From contig MU004181.1 in assembly GCA_010093605.1 (NCBI GenBank), forward strand, positions 2,944,215 through 3,008,214: 64,000 nucleotides of DNA. The letters are read 5' to 3'. Position numbers and translations under genes: made by a program. Source of the DNA: Lophium mytilinum (Eukaryota > Ascomycota > Dothideomycetes > Mytilinidiales > Mytilinidiaceae). Of this stretch, positions 21,083 to 32,514 are shown in pieces. The notes below the pieces were generated by a model. That model was not told the origin of the DNA, made no database searches, and worked only from the letters and a program-made list of their open reading frames with translations. Each line of letters opens with the position of its first letter. Positions within the stretch are counted from its first letter, which is position 1.

Positions 21083-22378
21083 ATCTTCTTTTGCATCTTG
21101 GAAGCTCCTGGAGCATATCTTTCACATCGTTGGCCTCTTAGAGGCATCGTGGTAGTGTTTCACGTTCTTTTTGCCTAAGCAGGGGAGGTTCAATGACAAG
21201 TTAAGTGGAAGAAAGTGCGGGAAGCCTTTGGCGCACCACCACGGCCAAAATTCGAGATCAATCCTCTCGTCTGTCGCTGCAAAACGCGGCCTACCAAGTA
21301 ATCATCATTGCTGGTTTACCGTGTATATACTTGTTCCATTTTTTAAACGTCGTCAGTCTCCGACTTGGCCACATTGCCCTCGTACTGGCTATTCTCAGAC
21401 TGATATTTGCATCTGAAAGAGTATGGAGCAGAGGGCAACGCAATGCACACAGTCAACATAGACACGCTTATTGGATCCTCTACTTCTCGCCGCCTGCATA
21501 GACGCCATCGACGAGTTTAGAAATCCCCTTTTCAATTTGGAAGACATTCGCAGTGGCAGAGCCGGACCTGGAAATGTCAAAAGCAGTCCAGTGATATATC
21601 AGCCTCCATCAAACGCTTTTATAAACCGAATTGTCATGAGTATGCCACGTTCTCCGGATGGTTGCTCTAGGCTCCTTTCTTTCCAAGATCGTGACCGTTC
21701 ATTGCAGCTTCATAACACAGATTACGAGTTGCTTCGAACATCTCAAAGTGATGCCTTCAGCCTCGAGTCGTTGTTTGCCGTAATTGTCAACAATGAACGT
21801 ATTAGGCTCCGGGATTCCGACATAAACCGTCCTGAGTTTTTCCTTCAGTGCCACAATCCGATCGCAGCACGTACGGTTGCCGCTGAGCCTGGCGTTGCAC
21901 GGTCCCATGTTGGTATACAGAACTATATTCGCGGGAAGCAGGTCTTCTATGCGCTCCTCAGCACACCTGCGGAAAGATGGTGCTTCTGAGCAATTTTGAT
22001 GAAACAACATTGCTCTGCATGCGTGCTTCCCGAATCGCCTTCCATGTAGCCAGGTAATTCGATGGAATATCCTGTCGATGAGACTTCTCCAGTGTGGCCG
22101 TTGGCGAGCACAGCGCCGACGCAAAATCTATCGGGACCTGGGGGCGGGGCGATAGGCGAACCTGTTGCATATCATATTTCATGAAAGCATTGTGGTCGCC
22201 TGGAGCGATCTGAGGATGAGTGGCATTCGCCGTGAAGCTGTGCCTTGAGGTCCCGAGATGTTGTCGACTAGGCAGAACCTATGAGTTTTTTTAGGGGTAC
22301 GAAGTAGCTCGCTATCGGACAGGGGCTTTAAAAATACTCTAACTGTTGCACTAAACCTCTCTGTTTCAAGGTTTTTAT
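21083..22378. other. Region without a supportable gene
   Basis: 1.3 kb. A plus-strand frame of about 170 codons (21471-21989) is open, but it starts at TTG and matches nothing I recognise. It could be a fragment of an unrecognised gene. tRNA genes are common insertion targets for mobile DNA, but no element boundary is visible here. Confidence 0.4.
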
Positions 22379-22380
22379 TA

Positions 22381-22655
22381 CAAAGGGTGCGGCGCGGAGC
22401 TCAATCCGATCTCCACCAGCTACGCGAGGCGAGGAACATCAAAACCACCAGTTTTCGGTATCTTAGAAGAGCTACACCACAACAATTACCGCGACCAGAT
22501 ACAATCTAAATTCGTAGAAGTATCTTTTGGTGCTTCTTGATAATATTGTTCGAAGAAAGTAAAATTATTGACCGATGGTGGGTGGTGCAAAGCAAATTTT
22601 GAGATTTGGGTGAGATGCTTACGTAACCGGATTATGCTCTGGGCCGCACCCTTTG
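22381..22655. mobile_element. MITE-like element with 13-bp perfect TIRs and TA flanks
   Basis: A 275-bp segment starts CAAAGGGTGCGGC and ends GCCGCACCCTTTG, flanked by TA on both sides (22379-22380, 22656-22657). The match between arms extends imperfectly inward to about 34 bp. No coding capacity is seen. Size and TA duplication fit a non-autonomous Tc1/mariner-like element of a different family from the one at 17822. Confidence 0.62.
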
Positions 22656-22930
22656 TACAGGATCTTGCAACAACATTAGGGGTTTCGATATTTTCAATGA
22701 ACTTACACACCTTTATCATACGACAGTCCTAGGTCCCTACTTCCTAAGTCCTAAAGATCACACGCCTACTACCCTCTGTTGCGCGTTGATCAGCACTACT
22801 GGCACATTCTTTGCTGTGGAAAATGAGGATCCGTGCATCGGCGTTCGGAGAAACTAATTGATCCTAAAAGAGCCAAAGAGGCCGCGACCTGCACCCATTA
22901 ACGACTATTGCAGCCGATTCGGCTCTAGTT

Positions 22931-24310
22931 ATGACCTATCTACTACCGACGCATCTTTCTCTATCTTGTAGTGATCCCCTAGGAATTTGCGATGAAGAGG
23001 ATCCAACCCAAGCCGACGTACTTAGCCAGCTTATTCACGAAGCGCGTATCGCCCCAGGAGTCTCATCTCTCGCTACTTTGATTGAGGACATCGCTTACTC
23101 TATACATGGAAATGGAAGACTGGATACATCTCATCTACGCTATCTTCTTCGCACTAATTGGACAGACCAATACGTTGCTGCTCTACAGAATCTGTTAGAA
23201 TCGGCTCTACGTGTTCCCGATCTGTTCGACAAAAGCGCGCTCAATACACTGAATGGCCCTAATATATCTTCCACGATACCAAACTTTCCTTCAAGTTCAT
23301 CAGTTGTGCAGTTCACTGGTCCCCAAATAAATGCTTTGCTTGCACACCAATTCCTCGGAACTTTATCTCAACCAGCAGGAAATACATGGGGACTTCCTTG
23401 CTTCACGTCCTGGTTTTCTGGAGGTGCTGCACATGAGAATGCTGTTGATGGCTATTTGGCAACAATCCTACGCCATTTCGAGCATGGGGGATACGACGAG
23501 TCGGCCAGTTTCTCTTTCCTGATGCAAAAGGCTGACCCGATGCCCAATCCCTCACAGTGCGAGGCCATCCCAGATCTTGAACTGGTTGTAGTATTCGAAG
23601 AATCCGAAACATCTAGCTCGAACTCTGAGATAGAGTCTCCTTTTGTTCTTGTTGCAGCTCATTCACAACCTGGCCCTGGACCGACGGCCACGCACGAGGA
23701 ACGCCTCCAGTCCGCGTCACCTGCGTTGAGTATATCAGCCTTAGTCTCGCCTATCATTCCTCCCGACGCTGCTGTTATTACTTCGGCCTTCCCGCTCCAC
23801 GCCGCGTGGAAAGGTCATAACCGTACTGCACGGCTCGAATGCCTAATCCCTCCGTTGTCACGCCCCAAGCGTCACTATATACTTGCAGACGCTCTTCCAT
23901 TAGACGAGGCGGATGATGTAGAAGGTGGTGGCTTGAGAGATCTACAGGCGGGTCGCATGTTACGAGAGGTCCGGAAACTTTTCGCAGCGTTTGAGGGCTC
24001 AAAGGTGATGTGGTCACAGGCCGAACAGCTTTCTTCAGCTCCGTGCGTTGTAAAAGCGGTGGCATGGGGCTGTCAGGCTTTTGGGGGGAACGTGCTAGCA
24101 AAATGTGTATGCATGATGATCGCAGCAGGACTCTCCGGAGTCCACGTAGATCTTTCGCTGCTGGAGAATCGTGGTGAAGATATCGAAGCCGTGAAGGAGG
24201 TCCTATCAAGGAAGCACTCCGTTTCAGAGCTTTGGAAGATAGTCGAAAGTCCCGAAGTTTGCCATTGTAGAGACAGTGCTGAGCTGAAAGAATTCATTTT
24301 GTCTCATTAA
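22931..24310 (+). CDS. Poly(ADP-ribose) glycohydrolase (PARG)-like protein, divergent
   Basis: A single exon of 459 residues. The order of PARG landmarks is preserved: an all-helical N-terminal part with VQFTGPQINALLAHQFLGTL, then CFTSWFSGG and a YLATILRHFEHGG helix, the macrodomain strand ELVVVFEES, a catalytic-loop region ending HEERLQSASPAL (His255-Glu256-Glu257 where canonical PARG has QEEIRF..PEL), AAVITSAFPLHAAWKGH (usual acidic-aromatic GAERYSxYxGY) and AVAWGCQAFGG near residue 380 (usual GNWGCGAFGG). The Gly-Gly-Gly ADP-ribose loop is replaced by PGPGP. PARG removes poly(ADP-ribose) from proteins in the nucleus or cytosol. The second Glu of the catalytic pair is kept, but activity is uncertain given the altered loop. 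The assignment is by motif order, from memory of the family. Confidence 0.68.
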   Translation: MTYLLPTHLSLSCSDPLGICDEEDPTQADVLSQLIHEARIAPGVSSLATLIEDIAYSIHGNGRLDTSHLRYLLRTNWTDQYVAALQNLLESALRVPDLFDKSALNTLNGPNISSTIPNFPSSSSVVQFTGPQINALLAHQFLGTLSQPAGNTWGLPCFTSWFSGGAAHENAVDGYLATILRHFEHGGYDESASFSFLMQKADPMPNPSQCEAIPDLELVVVFEESETSSSNSEIESPFVLVAAHSQPGPGPTATHEERLQSASPALSISALVSPIIPPDAAVITSAFPLHAAWKGHNRTARLECLIPPLSRPKRHYILADALPLDEADDVEGGGLRDLQAGRMLREVRKLFAAFEGSKVMWSQAEQLSSAPCVVKAVAWGCQAFGGNVLAKCVCMMIAAGLSGVHVDLSLLENRGEDIEAVKEVLSRKHSVSELWKIVESPEVCHCRDSAELKEFILSH

Positions 24311-24522
24311 CGGTAAAGTATATCCCTCCTCCGTCCTTTTGTACTGTACTAAAAGGATTTTGAGCAATGAAATTAGCGTTTAGAACGAATGAGAATTGTT
24401 CTCTATTGATATTCCACACCATCGAAACAGTGTTAATAACGCTTAGGAGTGATTTTTCGTGAGGTAGAGAGTTTGTTCTGGTACGTCTGGCTCGTTATTG
24501 GATATTGCTCATGAGGTCATAA

Positions 24523-25305
24523 ATGTCTAGTCACAACCAATTCACGATCTCAACCTTACCAAGTTCAATCGTAAAAACGGTCTCTGAACAGACGAAAGAC
24601 GCAATCATCATTGCCCTTCCTCTCATCAAAACACTTTTGCCTCTTCCACAGGAACTCAGAGAACTAATTTACCCAAAGGTTTACGCAGACCACCCCCGAA
24701 AGCTCCCCCGATGCCATCTTCCATACATCGGAGTCGTCTACAGCGGACGACCAACGCGATTGGAAGAACTCTATCCTCTACTATACATCTCCAGAGAGAT
24801 ACGGGAGGAAGTGCTGTGGACTTGTCTCTCCGAAACAGTCTTCAAAATGTCTCTCAATGAAAATAAGGTGTCTCAAGAAACTATCGAAGGCTAGCTGGAC
24901 CGATAGCTCTCCATTCTCAAAGCGCCAATAGTACCGGCAGCGAGTTGTCTACGCATTATGGACCTCTTCTTCACGTTCTGCAACCCGGGGGATGAAAACG
25001 AGTCCAAGAACGTGAATGAAGGTCACTCCATGTCCCCTCCGCTGGAGTCTCTCGACCCTATGAACGCCGGAGACTGGGCGTTTGAGATCAGGATTAAGAA
25101 AGAGATCTGTAAGGTGACGTGCCCACGTGGAGCGATCAACGATAGAGTCAGGCGTGTCATGGCTCATGCTCAAGGGCAGCTTCAGCAGGCTATCGATATC
25201 AAAGAAGTTGAGGAACCAGGATTGAGTGTGGAGGATTGGGAGGAGGCTATTTCCGTGATGTATACTGAGATGCAGGGAGGCATGCCCACAGCACCTGGTT
25301 CGTGA
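24523..25305 (+). pseudogene. Small F-box/2EXR-like fungal protein, broken by two stops
   Basis: One frame runs from the ATG at 24523 to a stop at 25303-25305 with two TAG codons close together, at 24892-24894 and 24904-24906. The N-terminal half has LPLPQELRELIYPKVY and LYPLLYISREIREEVL, the short motif pair typical of the large fungal F-box/2EXR-like family; the rest is acidic and unrecognised. The residues around the stops read EG-stop-LDR-stop-LSILK, so two Trp codons (TGG to TAG) are the likely originals. No in-phase intron removes both stops. It could also be two separate small genes, but the shared frame argues against that. Confidence 0.55.
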
Positions 25306-25513
25306 TCAGAATCTGCTGGTGCGCATAGGCGGTGGACTCGCGAAGGCAATTGTTTAGCAATATGGGTTTGTATTTCACGAGGCAATTTCTGATGTCCCAC
25401 GAGACTACTGATCAGGTAGCAATCTGGTGCTTCCTACTCTGCTGAATATCGCTTTGGTCTTTTGTCTATGAGGAAGCTGGACAACGCCTCGCCGAGCCGT
25501 TCACCTCGCAATC

Positions 25514-26997
25514 CTACTTCCGTCCCTGGAAGATGTACCGGAAGTGGTTCATGTAAAAAAACGAATGCTCAGGCCCCTCCAGGAAATCCGGCGTGGGCAT
25601 GAGTCCTCTCCATCTGTTCACTTCCGGCCGCGAAATGACATTCGCGCCATAGCCATCCAACTCCGCAATCTCTTCTTTGGCTTCGCGCTCATTATAAGTC
25701 GTGCAAAGTATCAATGTCTCTAGGTCAAGCAGCGCTTTCGTGGTTGGTGCCCAGTCCGATTGTTCAGCTTGAGACCGTCCACTATGGAATAGCACCGCCA
25801 TATCTGGCTGCGCAGATTCCGCCCGCTGAACGAAGTCGTGATAGAAGCCGCGAAAAGACTGCATAGATCGCTTGCGACCCGCTTTCTGGCAGTCTGGGCA
25901 GCACTTGAGATCCATTTCTTGTGATAAGATGTCTTCTCCTATCAGACCATACGAGTTTGGGCCCGCGCAGAGTATGCGTAGCGATTTGAGGGCGGGGAGG
26001 AGGTGGAGTAGCTCTTCGAAGAGAGCTATGTTGCGCCATTCTCGAGCTGTTGGTCCAACGAAATGCAAATACAGGCTTGTCTTTTTTGCAAGGTCCGGTA
26101 CGGAGTCTTCGAGTGCTGCGAGAATCGTAATTGGCATCGTCATGACATCGGTTGCGAGAATGTGATGGAGGCGTATCCGCTCTGGTACTGAAGACTCAAA
26201 GTCCGGAGCCAATGGCTTCAGTAAGCTAAAGCTGGGCGTGGTGGCGATTTTGTCGATAATGGCTCCGTCAGAGAGGTCTTTGTAGTATTTCTCCCAGCTA
26301 TCGTAAGTAGCGAGGGGTTCATAAGTGCTTCTAGGTTTCTGAGTCGGTTGTGACGGTGTTGCTTCCCCGGTGAGTTCGAAGCAGTCGATGCGGAAGCGTT
26401 CGAGCTGATTGAAATTGTGATTGTCTTTACACACTTTCTTGGAATGGGAGTTCTTCGCTGGGCAGGTCTGACACGTAGATACCCGCAGGCAAGACGAACA
26501 TGCCGAAAACTTGGACCAACCAGTATTTGCTTCGCTGCGATGACAGACCACACAGTACACTTGTGCTCTTCGCTAATAATCAGCGAAACCCTGGACCATA
26601 AAATTGCGGAGAGGTGACTTCAAAGGCACGTGACTTACTGTATCATATCCTGGACAGCTGGTGGCACGTCTTGTGTCGATTTGAGCCACTGAAGTTTGGA
26701 ATACAAGCTGTCTCGATATAGATCCCAGGACCTGTTCGGCGCGGCCTCTTTCTCCTCAATGGCATTGATTTCCTTCAGCAGTTTACACTGCGTTTTGTGA
26801 CCAATTTTCCAATCGCTTACTTGACATTGCTTAGAGCAATACACAGCGCGCTTACAGGCACCGCATTTCGAAAGCTTTTCAGCTGACTTGCAGCATCGAA
26901 AGCAAAGGTGGCCCTTGATTGCTAGTGTTGGTATGCTGGGAACAAGGACCTGATCTCTTTGCATCAGCTGCTCGCGATTGGCCATGCGAGAAGCCAT
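25514..26997 (-). CDS. MYND zinc-finger protein, MSS51-like
   Basis: Two exons (26639-26997, 25514-26567; intron 71 nt) give 470 residues. The MYND finger lies at roughly residues 32-70 (CFRCCKSAEKLSKCGACKR then VYCSKQCQVSDWKIGHKTQC). A second cysteine-rich segment starts after the intron (YCVVCHRSEANTGWSKFSAC, CQTCPAK). The C-terminal half resembles the MSS51 C-terminal domain: LYLHFVGPTAREW, FEELLHLLPALKSLRILCAGP. Yeast Mss51 is a mitochondrial translational activator of COX1, but fungi have many paralogues of unknown role, and no clear mitochondrial presequence is seen here. I chose the ATG at 26997 over a non-ATG upstream extension. Confidence 0.8.
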
Positions 26998-27460
26998 GAT
27001 GCTGATTATTGTGGCCGAGACGATGGGTATGAGCTGCAAAACCGTTAGCTCGGCGTTGGAATGAGCGTGCAGCTGGATGTGCCTGAGTTGGGAGGAACGA
27101 CGATTACGTTGGCGTCTTCTACCCAGCAGGCTAGTACGTGGTTAGGTCCACTATTCTGAAGTGCACGCTAAATGTAGACAGGGCTACTCCACCCGAGCCA
27201 ATAGAACGAACAGCGTCAAGATGCTTATCGAATTATACACAGTAGCCAGCGAAAAGAGTGAATTCGCACAGATAGGCAGCTCAATAGAAGATACAATATT
27301 ACGGGACTCTCAAGCAGCATACCCAGGCTACTCTATAAGGTCAGACACAAAGCATGCTAATCAACTCTAGAAGCGAAATAATCATATCGAAATATATGCT
27401 ACTATTCTAAAGCTCAAGCCAAAATCAGCTCAACGTCACAGAGGCCGGTTTGGGAGCACC
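26998..27460. other. Intergenic region, no gene seen
   Basis: 463 bp between two minus-strand genes; no motif or repeat seen. Confidence 0.5.
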
Positions 27461-28945
27461 TCAACGCCAACGAACCACCCTCGCATACTCATGAGCCCTC
27501 TCAGAATAATCACTCCAATGCCCGGTCATTGGACGAAAATCATAGCCTACTCGATAACCCTGAAAAGGCACATTCTTGCCCAAGAGGTCGGCGGAGAAAC
27601 GTCCATCGAATGTTGTGCAAGCAGCGTCGAGGAAATCGATATATCCAGTGTTGCTGTTGAAGTAATCTACCTGAATCTCGCCTTCGCCTGTCTCGCGGCC
27701 GCGCCACTTGAGGTAGAGACGACGAGTCTGCTCAGTCGAAGTCGACTTGACTCTTTTGGCGGTAGAGTTGGTTGCGGTTGAAGGGGCCTGGCGTTTGTTA
27801 CTAGGTGGATTCAAGGCAGTCCGCTCGTCGTCTTCAACGCTTTCGTCTTCGTCCTCTTCTTCAGAACCGCTATCTTCTCTATCTAACAACGCTGCTTCGC
27901 TCACGTCGAATCGCATGATGCCTTCGAGAACCGCAAAGTCGAACGAGCCGACTAAACCCCCTGGAGCTTCCGTTATACTGAGATGCATAGGGCCATCGAG
28001 CTCATCATACCCCGTGGCTTTGTCGCATTGGACAACGTATGAACCTGTTGCGCATTCGGCAGAGAAACTTTGGTCCTCGGCAGATACCGTCAGACTTTTG
28101 ACGAAGGAGTCGTGTGTCTTCATCGATTCGGCCCACTCGGCATCCTTCTTGTTCTCGCGGTCAGCCCGCTGTGCTTTGTCGATGTTGCCTGCTTCTGCCC
28201 AAACGGCACTCCTACTCCATCCAATGACCAACGTCCGCACATTGCCTTGCCCACCGCTGTGTGTCTCTAGTCCAGGTACCTCTTCAGCCCTAGCATGCAT
28301 GTCGTACCTGTCGTTGTACCCCGTGAGGACTAAAGGCCGAGACATTTTTGACCTATCGGGCATTTCGTTCTCATCGAGGAAGTACTTGCGCATGAACAAT
28401 TCCATATCGTAGCTGGCCTCCTGGCCAGGTGTTTCAAGTCTCTTGAATGCTTCCGCTTTCATCTTCTCTCTCTCCGCGATGAGGTTTCCAACACGTTTAT
28501 TTTCGAGAGCCATGTGGGGATTGTTTTTCGTGTTGTATTGAGCGGCAAGTGTGGTCTCAAGGTCGCGAATATGTTGGGGAACAGTATCGCACTTTCACAA
28601 TCTATCATCAGAGAAGACCACCGAGCCAGGGAAAATGGACTAACCTTCTCTTCCTTCACACTGCAGCCTAGAAGCCCCTTCATTTCATACACTAGAGCTC
28701 TTGGAGGGATGGCAACACCGTAATGGGTCAATTGCGCGAATAGCCAGTCTCCCCGAGTGATACTCTTTGCTTCTTTCTCTACGTATTTCTAGGCCCGTAC
28801 ACCCTTAATCTCATCAGTGAATAGAAGGTATCGGAGCCTGGCAGCGTGCGTTGACACGCTGGTGGCGTTTCACGGTAAAACCGTCGCTGCCGTACGAGAA
28901 TAGACCGCTCGTCAGAGGCGGCAAAGGCACCGCCTGGGTGGTCAT
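27461..28945 (-). CDS. Unrecognised protein with acidic linker and nuclear-signal-like stretch
   Basis: Three exons (28874-28945, 28645-28788, 27461-28591; introns 85 and 53 nt) join in phase to 448 residues. The short first exon is inferred because the second exon opens right after an acceptor and the phase matches; SYGSDGFT joins KYVEKEAKSITRGDWLFAQLTHYG. The middle has a Glu-rich tract (GSEEEDEDESVEDDE) followed by basic NKRQAPSTATNSTAKRVKS, which may act as a nuclear signal. The C-terminal third (RRLYLKWRGRETGEGEIQVD to GYRVGYDF) looks like a compact beta-rich domain. I do not recognise the family, and no function is proposed. Confidence 0.72.
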
Positions 28946-29377
28946 CTTCCTTTTTGATCTGAAGGATGCAAAGTCGACAAGACTTTGAGGATATTGATGG
29001 ACGTGACATTCAGGAGAGAGACACGAAAGGCCTTTATGAATAGGTATCGGAGATTTGCAGCATGTTGTGCTAGTGTGGCGTGCTTGGCGGAAACGCGCAA
29101 TCGCCTGGGCACGTGAAATGCCTGAAACCATCTTATCGAATCCATGAATCATCGTTCTTTCTATATTTTTGTTCAGGCACGCAATTTACGATCATTTGAC
29201 CTCGTTGTATGACACGAGTATCAAGAGGATTCTATCTTGAGTCTGACGCTAAGAAATACAGAATGGCTCCTGACTAGCAAAGAGCAAATACAAACATGGA
29301 TTACGATGTTATGTTTACGTTCGCCAAGTCACACAGTATTACCAACAATAGAAGCCGTACAAGTAGGTATCAAAGAA
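28946..29377. other. Intergenic region, no gene seen
   Basis: 432 bp; minus-strand frames here overlap each other and the first exon of the gene at 27461, without motifs. Confidence 0.5.
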
Positions 29378-30599
29378 CTAGTTGAGGAGAGAGGGCTTGG
29401 ACTCGTCCGACACGGTCGTTTCTGCTTCTCCTTCTTCTTTCTTTGACTCAACCACGGGCGCGGCCTCGTCCAACATCTTTTCCGCGAATACGACTTCTTC
29501 AAGCTTAGGCTCGGCTTGCTGTTCATCTTGCACAGGCTCCGGCGCTGCCTCCTCGTCATCTTCGACAATCAACAAAGCGGCTTCGGGGTCGTCGATAGCC
29601 CTCTTCGCCTTGCGCCTCTGGTTGATGCGGCGTTTCAAGACAATGAGGACGATGGCCAACGCAGCAAGGAGAAACGAGTGATCAGAGATCCAGTCCCCAG
29701 TTTCTCCAATAGTTTTATTCCAGGTCCACTTGAGGGTACCGATATGGCCATAGTAGTCCCATTCCGTGAACCTGAAGACTTGGGTGAACCTAGGCGCTTC
29801 TTTTCCACATGGCATGATCGCATGTGTCATCTTTTCGCCCTGCTCTACGAGCTCAATGCTCTTGATCTTGAGGCCCTCCTGGATGTTCTCGTGGCTCAGC
29901 TTCAGCTGGATCAATTTCTGCTTGGGCTGGTTCAGCAGGGCGACGCCGGGGTTTTCGCCTCGGATTTCAGCGTGCGTGATATCGAACTGGAGAAGCTGGA
30001 CGAGACGCTCATTTGTCATCATGGTCGTATGCTCGAACGAAATCTCGAAGCTGCCGTATTGAGTGCCGACCATCCAGGAAGAATCCATCATCCTCATATC
30101 GACCATTTTGTGCATAACGTTGGCCGACAAGTTTGCGGGAACTTGGAATGAATAGATTTTGGCAGGTAAGGCGAGGGGGTAGATTTGTCTGCCATTTACG
30201 AGAAGAGAATGCTTGTCCTCTGCGATAGAGAAGTTGAATAGCTAAGCAGAGTCAATGATGTTCAAAAACACGTCCGCGAGCCGTGCTGAAAGGATATTCT
30301 CTCACCAAAGAGTTATCCTGCGGATTCTCCTGCCAGTGCTCACCCCTCACTCCATATTCGCGGACCCGGAACGGGCAGCCCAAACACTCGAGCTTCACGA
30401 CATAGTTGTCGTGCTCGTGAACCGTTGTGATAGGCGCCGCGATTTCTGGCAATGGGAGTCCGAGTTCCTTCAACTCGTCGGCAGTGTTCTCGGGATAGTA
30501 ACTCCACTGATAGTCTCTCCAGTCATCGGACGTAGGTCCAAGATGGGATGCCAGCGCTCCGGCAGCGAAGAATGAAGCGAGTGACAAGAAGGAACGCAT
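29378..30599 (-). CDS. Secretory-pathway type I membrane protein, unknown function
   Basis: Two exons (30306-30599, 29378-30241; intron 64 nt) give 385 residues. The N-terminus MRSFLSLASFFAAGALAS is a clear signal peptide. The luminal part includes DYQWSYYPENTADELKEL, VKLECLGCPFRVREYG and NYVVKLE; the paired Cys in CLGC could form a disulfide. A single membrane helix (SFLLAALAIVLIVLKRR) is followed by a basic stop-transfer run and an acidic Glu-rich cytosolic tail. This is the topology of a type I ER or Golgi protein. I do not recognise the family. The ATG at 30599 is chosen because it starts the signal peptide; upstream in-frame codons are proline-rich and lack ATG. Confidence 0.8.
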
Positions 30600-30901
30600 T
30601 ATGTTTAAGAAAAGAGGTTGAACTGTAAGGGGAGGAGGGAGTGGAGGGAGCAGAGATGGATGCTGACAACCCGGGCCAGGAGGCACGCGAGGTTGGAGGG
30701 GCGAGACTGGTATGGCCTAGCCCCTGTTTCTAAATTTAGACCCTACGCGGCCTCGATGTCGTATTCACAGACAAGCAACGATTTTAGACAATAATATCGT
30801 TCAAGATGGCACGTGGTTATGATCCTACCAAACACTGAAAATGCTCGCCGTAGAATAAAACAAGCCGCAAAACGTCCCAAGCAGTAGAATTGGCGATGAG
30901 C

Positions 30902-32514
30902 CTATCCCGTAAGACCAAGAACAATTACTTCATCCTCCGTCTCGTTCTCAGCAAAACCTCTGTCATTTTGGTCGGCTTCTCTTTGGTATTTCTGACGGCT
31001 CGGAGTGTTGAAAACGTAAGGCTCTTCCGAGTCGTAGATTACGTGTTCAACCGGGGTCTCCTCACCATATAGAAAGGGGGGGATAAATATCTCGCCCGTC
31101 TGAAAATGTTCCGCGTACAATTTGAAACTTCTGCCCTGGTCTTTCAATACAAAGGCGAACCTGTAGACGTCTTGCCGTCGCTCTTTGGCTTGCCAAATGC
31201 GGTGCAAATCTTCCATCTTGTATCCACGTGATGTCAGTATTCCATCGGCGAAGGTTTGAGCGAGAACGATGTCCACTTGACGAACATGTCGCATTTTATC
31301 GGTTATCTTCACCAGCTCTTTCCACCCGGCTCTCCCTCTATGCGGAAGCGACCTCGCCTGTGGGTTGAAGCAATGGACGTAGTCGCTGAACAGCCTTAGC
31401 GTTTCTAAAGACTTTGGAGCTCCGTTCGTGGTTATATGTGTCGTGAGAATAGATTTGGGATCCAAGGCCAAGCACCGAAGGCTCTTGAAGTCGCGAAGAG
31501 TTATAGGCCCCAGCTGCGATGGATCGAGCCGCCAACGTCGACGGCCGACATGTCTGATGTACTCTAGGGACTCATGCTGTTGGTAAAGAGCGTACATGAA
31601 CTCTCTGTCATAGTGTACCAAGGGTTTAGTAGGCGATTCGTGGAAATGATGTATTCTTTCCCCAAGGTCTATCTCCTTCAGGGCTCGAGGATACCGCAAG
31701 ATGATGCCCAGTGCAATCGCGTTGATGTTACACTCGATGAAGGTAAGACTCCTGAGAGAGGTGGTCTTTTCAATATTGTCGATAGCCGGAGGAAGTGGCA
31801 TGCGGGTTGTGATATCGGAGCAAGAAATCGTTAGATTCTGGAGCGTCGGGTGAAGAAAGATGACAGCATCGTCCCCTAACTCAAATCTTTGCGTATTCCC
31901 ATGAGTATGCAAGACGACTAAAATAGGTCAACTAATAGCCTTAAGTGTATGTATTAGGCAGGAATCTTACCAGTTTGAAGCTTGTTGAATAGAAGAGGCC
32001 CATTTGAATGCACTTCTAGGCTGGTTGCCCGATTGGCTGCTCGAAACAGGGGTGTGTACCTTATTCTGCAGCCACTCCTCCAAGGAATCATCTCGTCACC
32101 TCGCCAAGGATTGTTGTTGATGCAGGGGGACTCGATTGTTAGATGACGAAGGTTTCGTAGATGTGGTAATATCCGGTCGATAGATTCGATACCACTCTCA
32201 TTGTCTGATTGAACAATGCCAGTGTCGTCGACCACAACTTTGTGAATATACCGGACCTCAAAGTGCTGAATCTCTAAAGCACGCGAAGGCCTACGATCCA
32301 AGGCGGTGGCGAGGCATATAGCGTTGGCTCCAGTGCGGACAAGAACCGATCGGTAGATATATGGTTCAACAAGGGCTTGGAAGCGGCCACACGTTCTGGC
32401 AAGCGTGCAAAGGTCCTCGGATTGATCGACCCGCTCAATGACAGCAAGAATCATTTCATCCGCGAGAGAAAGAAATCGGCAAAAGCCAGGCTGAAATGAT
32501 CCTGGCCCGGCCAT
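30902..32514 (-). CDS. F-box-like protein with leucine-rich repeats
   Basis: Two exons (31971-32514, 30902-31917; intron 53 nt, phase 1) give 519 residues. Near the N-terminus, FLSLADEMILAVIERVDQ and LCTLARTCGRFQALVEPYIY form an F-box-type motif. The rest has Leu-rich strands such as LRNLRHLTIESPC, TLQNLTISCS and SLRSLTFIECNI, typical of fungal F-box proteins with irregular LRRs. Such proteins usually bind Skp1 and present a target to an SCF ubiquitin ligase; the target is unknown. The ATG at 32514 is the first Met before the F-box; an upstream extension exists but has no additional motif. Confidence 0.8.

Noticed and set aside
21471-21989. Plus-strand frame of about 170 codons after the tRNA gene
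   Set aside because: Starts at TTG, no recognised motif, and overlapped by a similar-length frame on the other strand. It could be a gene fragment but cannot be supported.
24868-24940. Intron that would remove the two TAG codons
   Set aside because: The available acceptors at 24931 and 24940 do not restore the frame.
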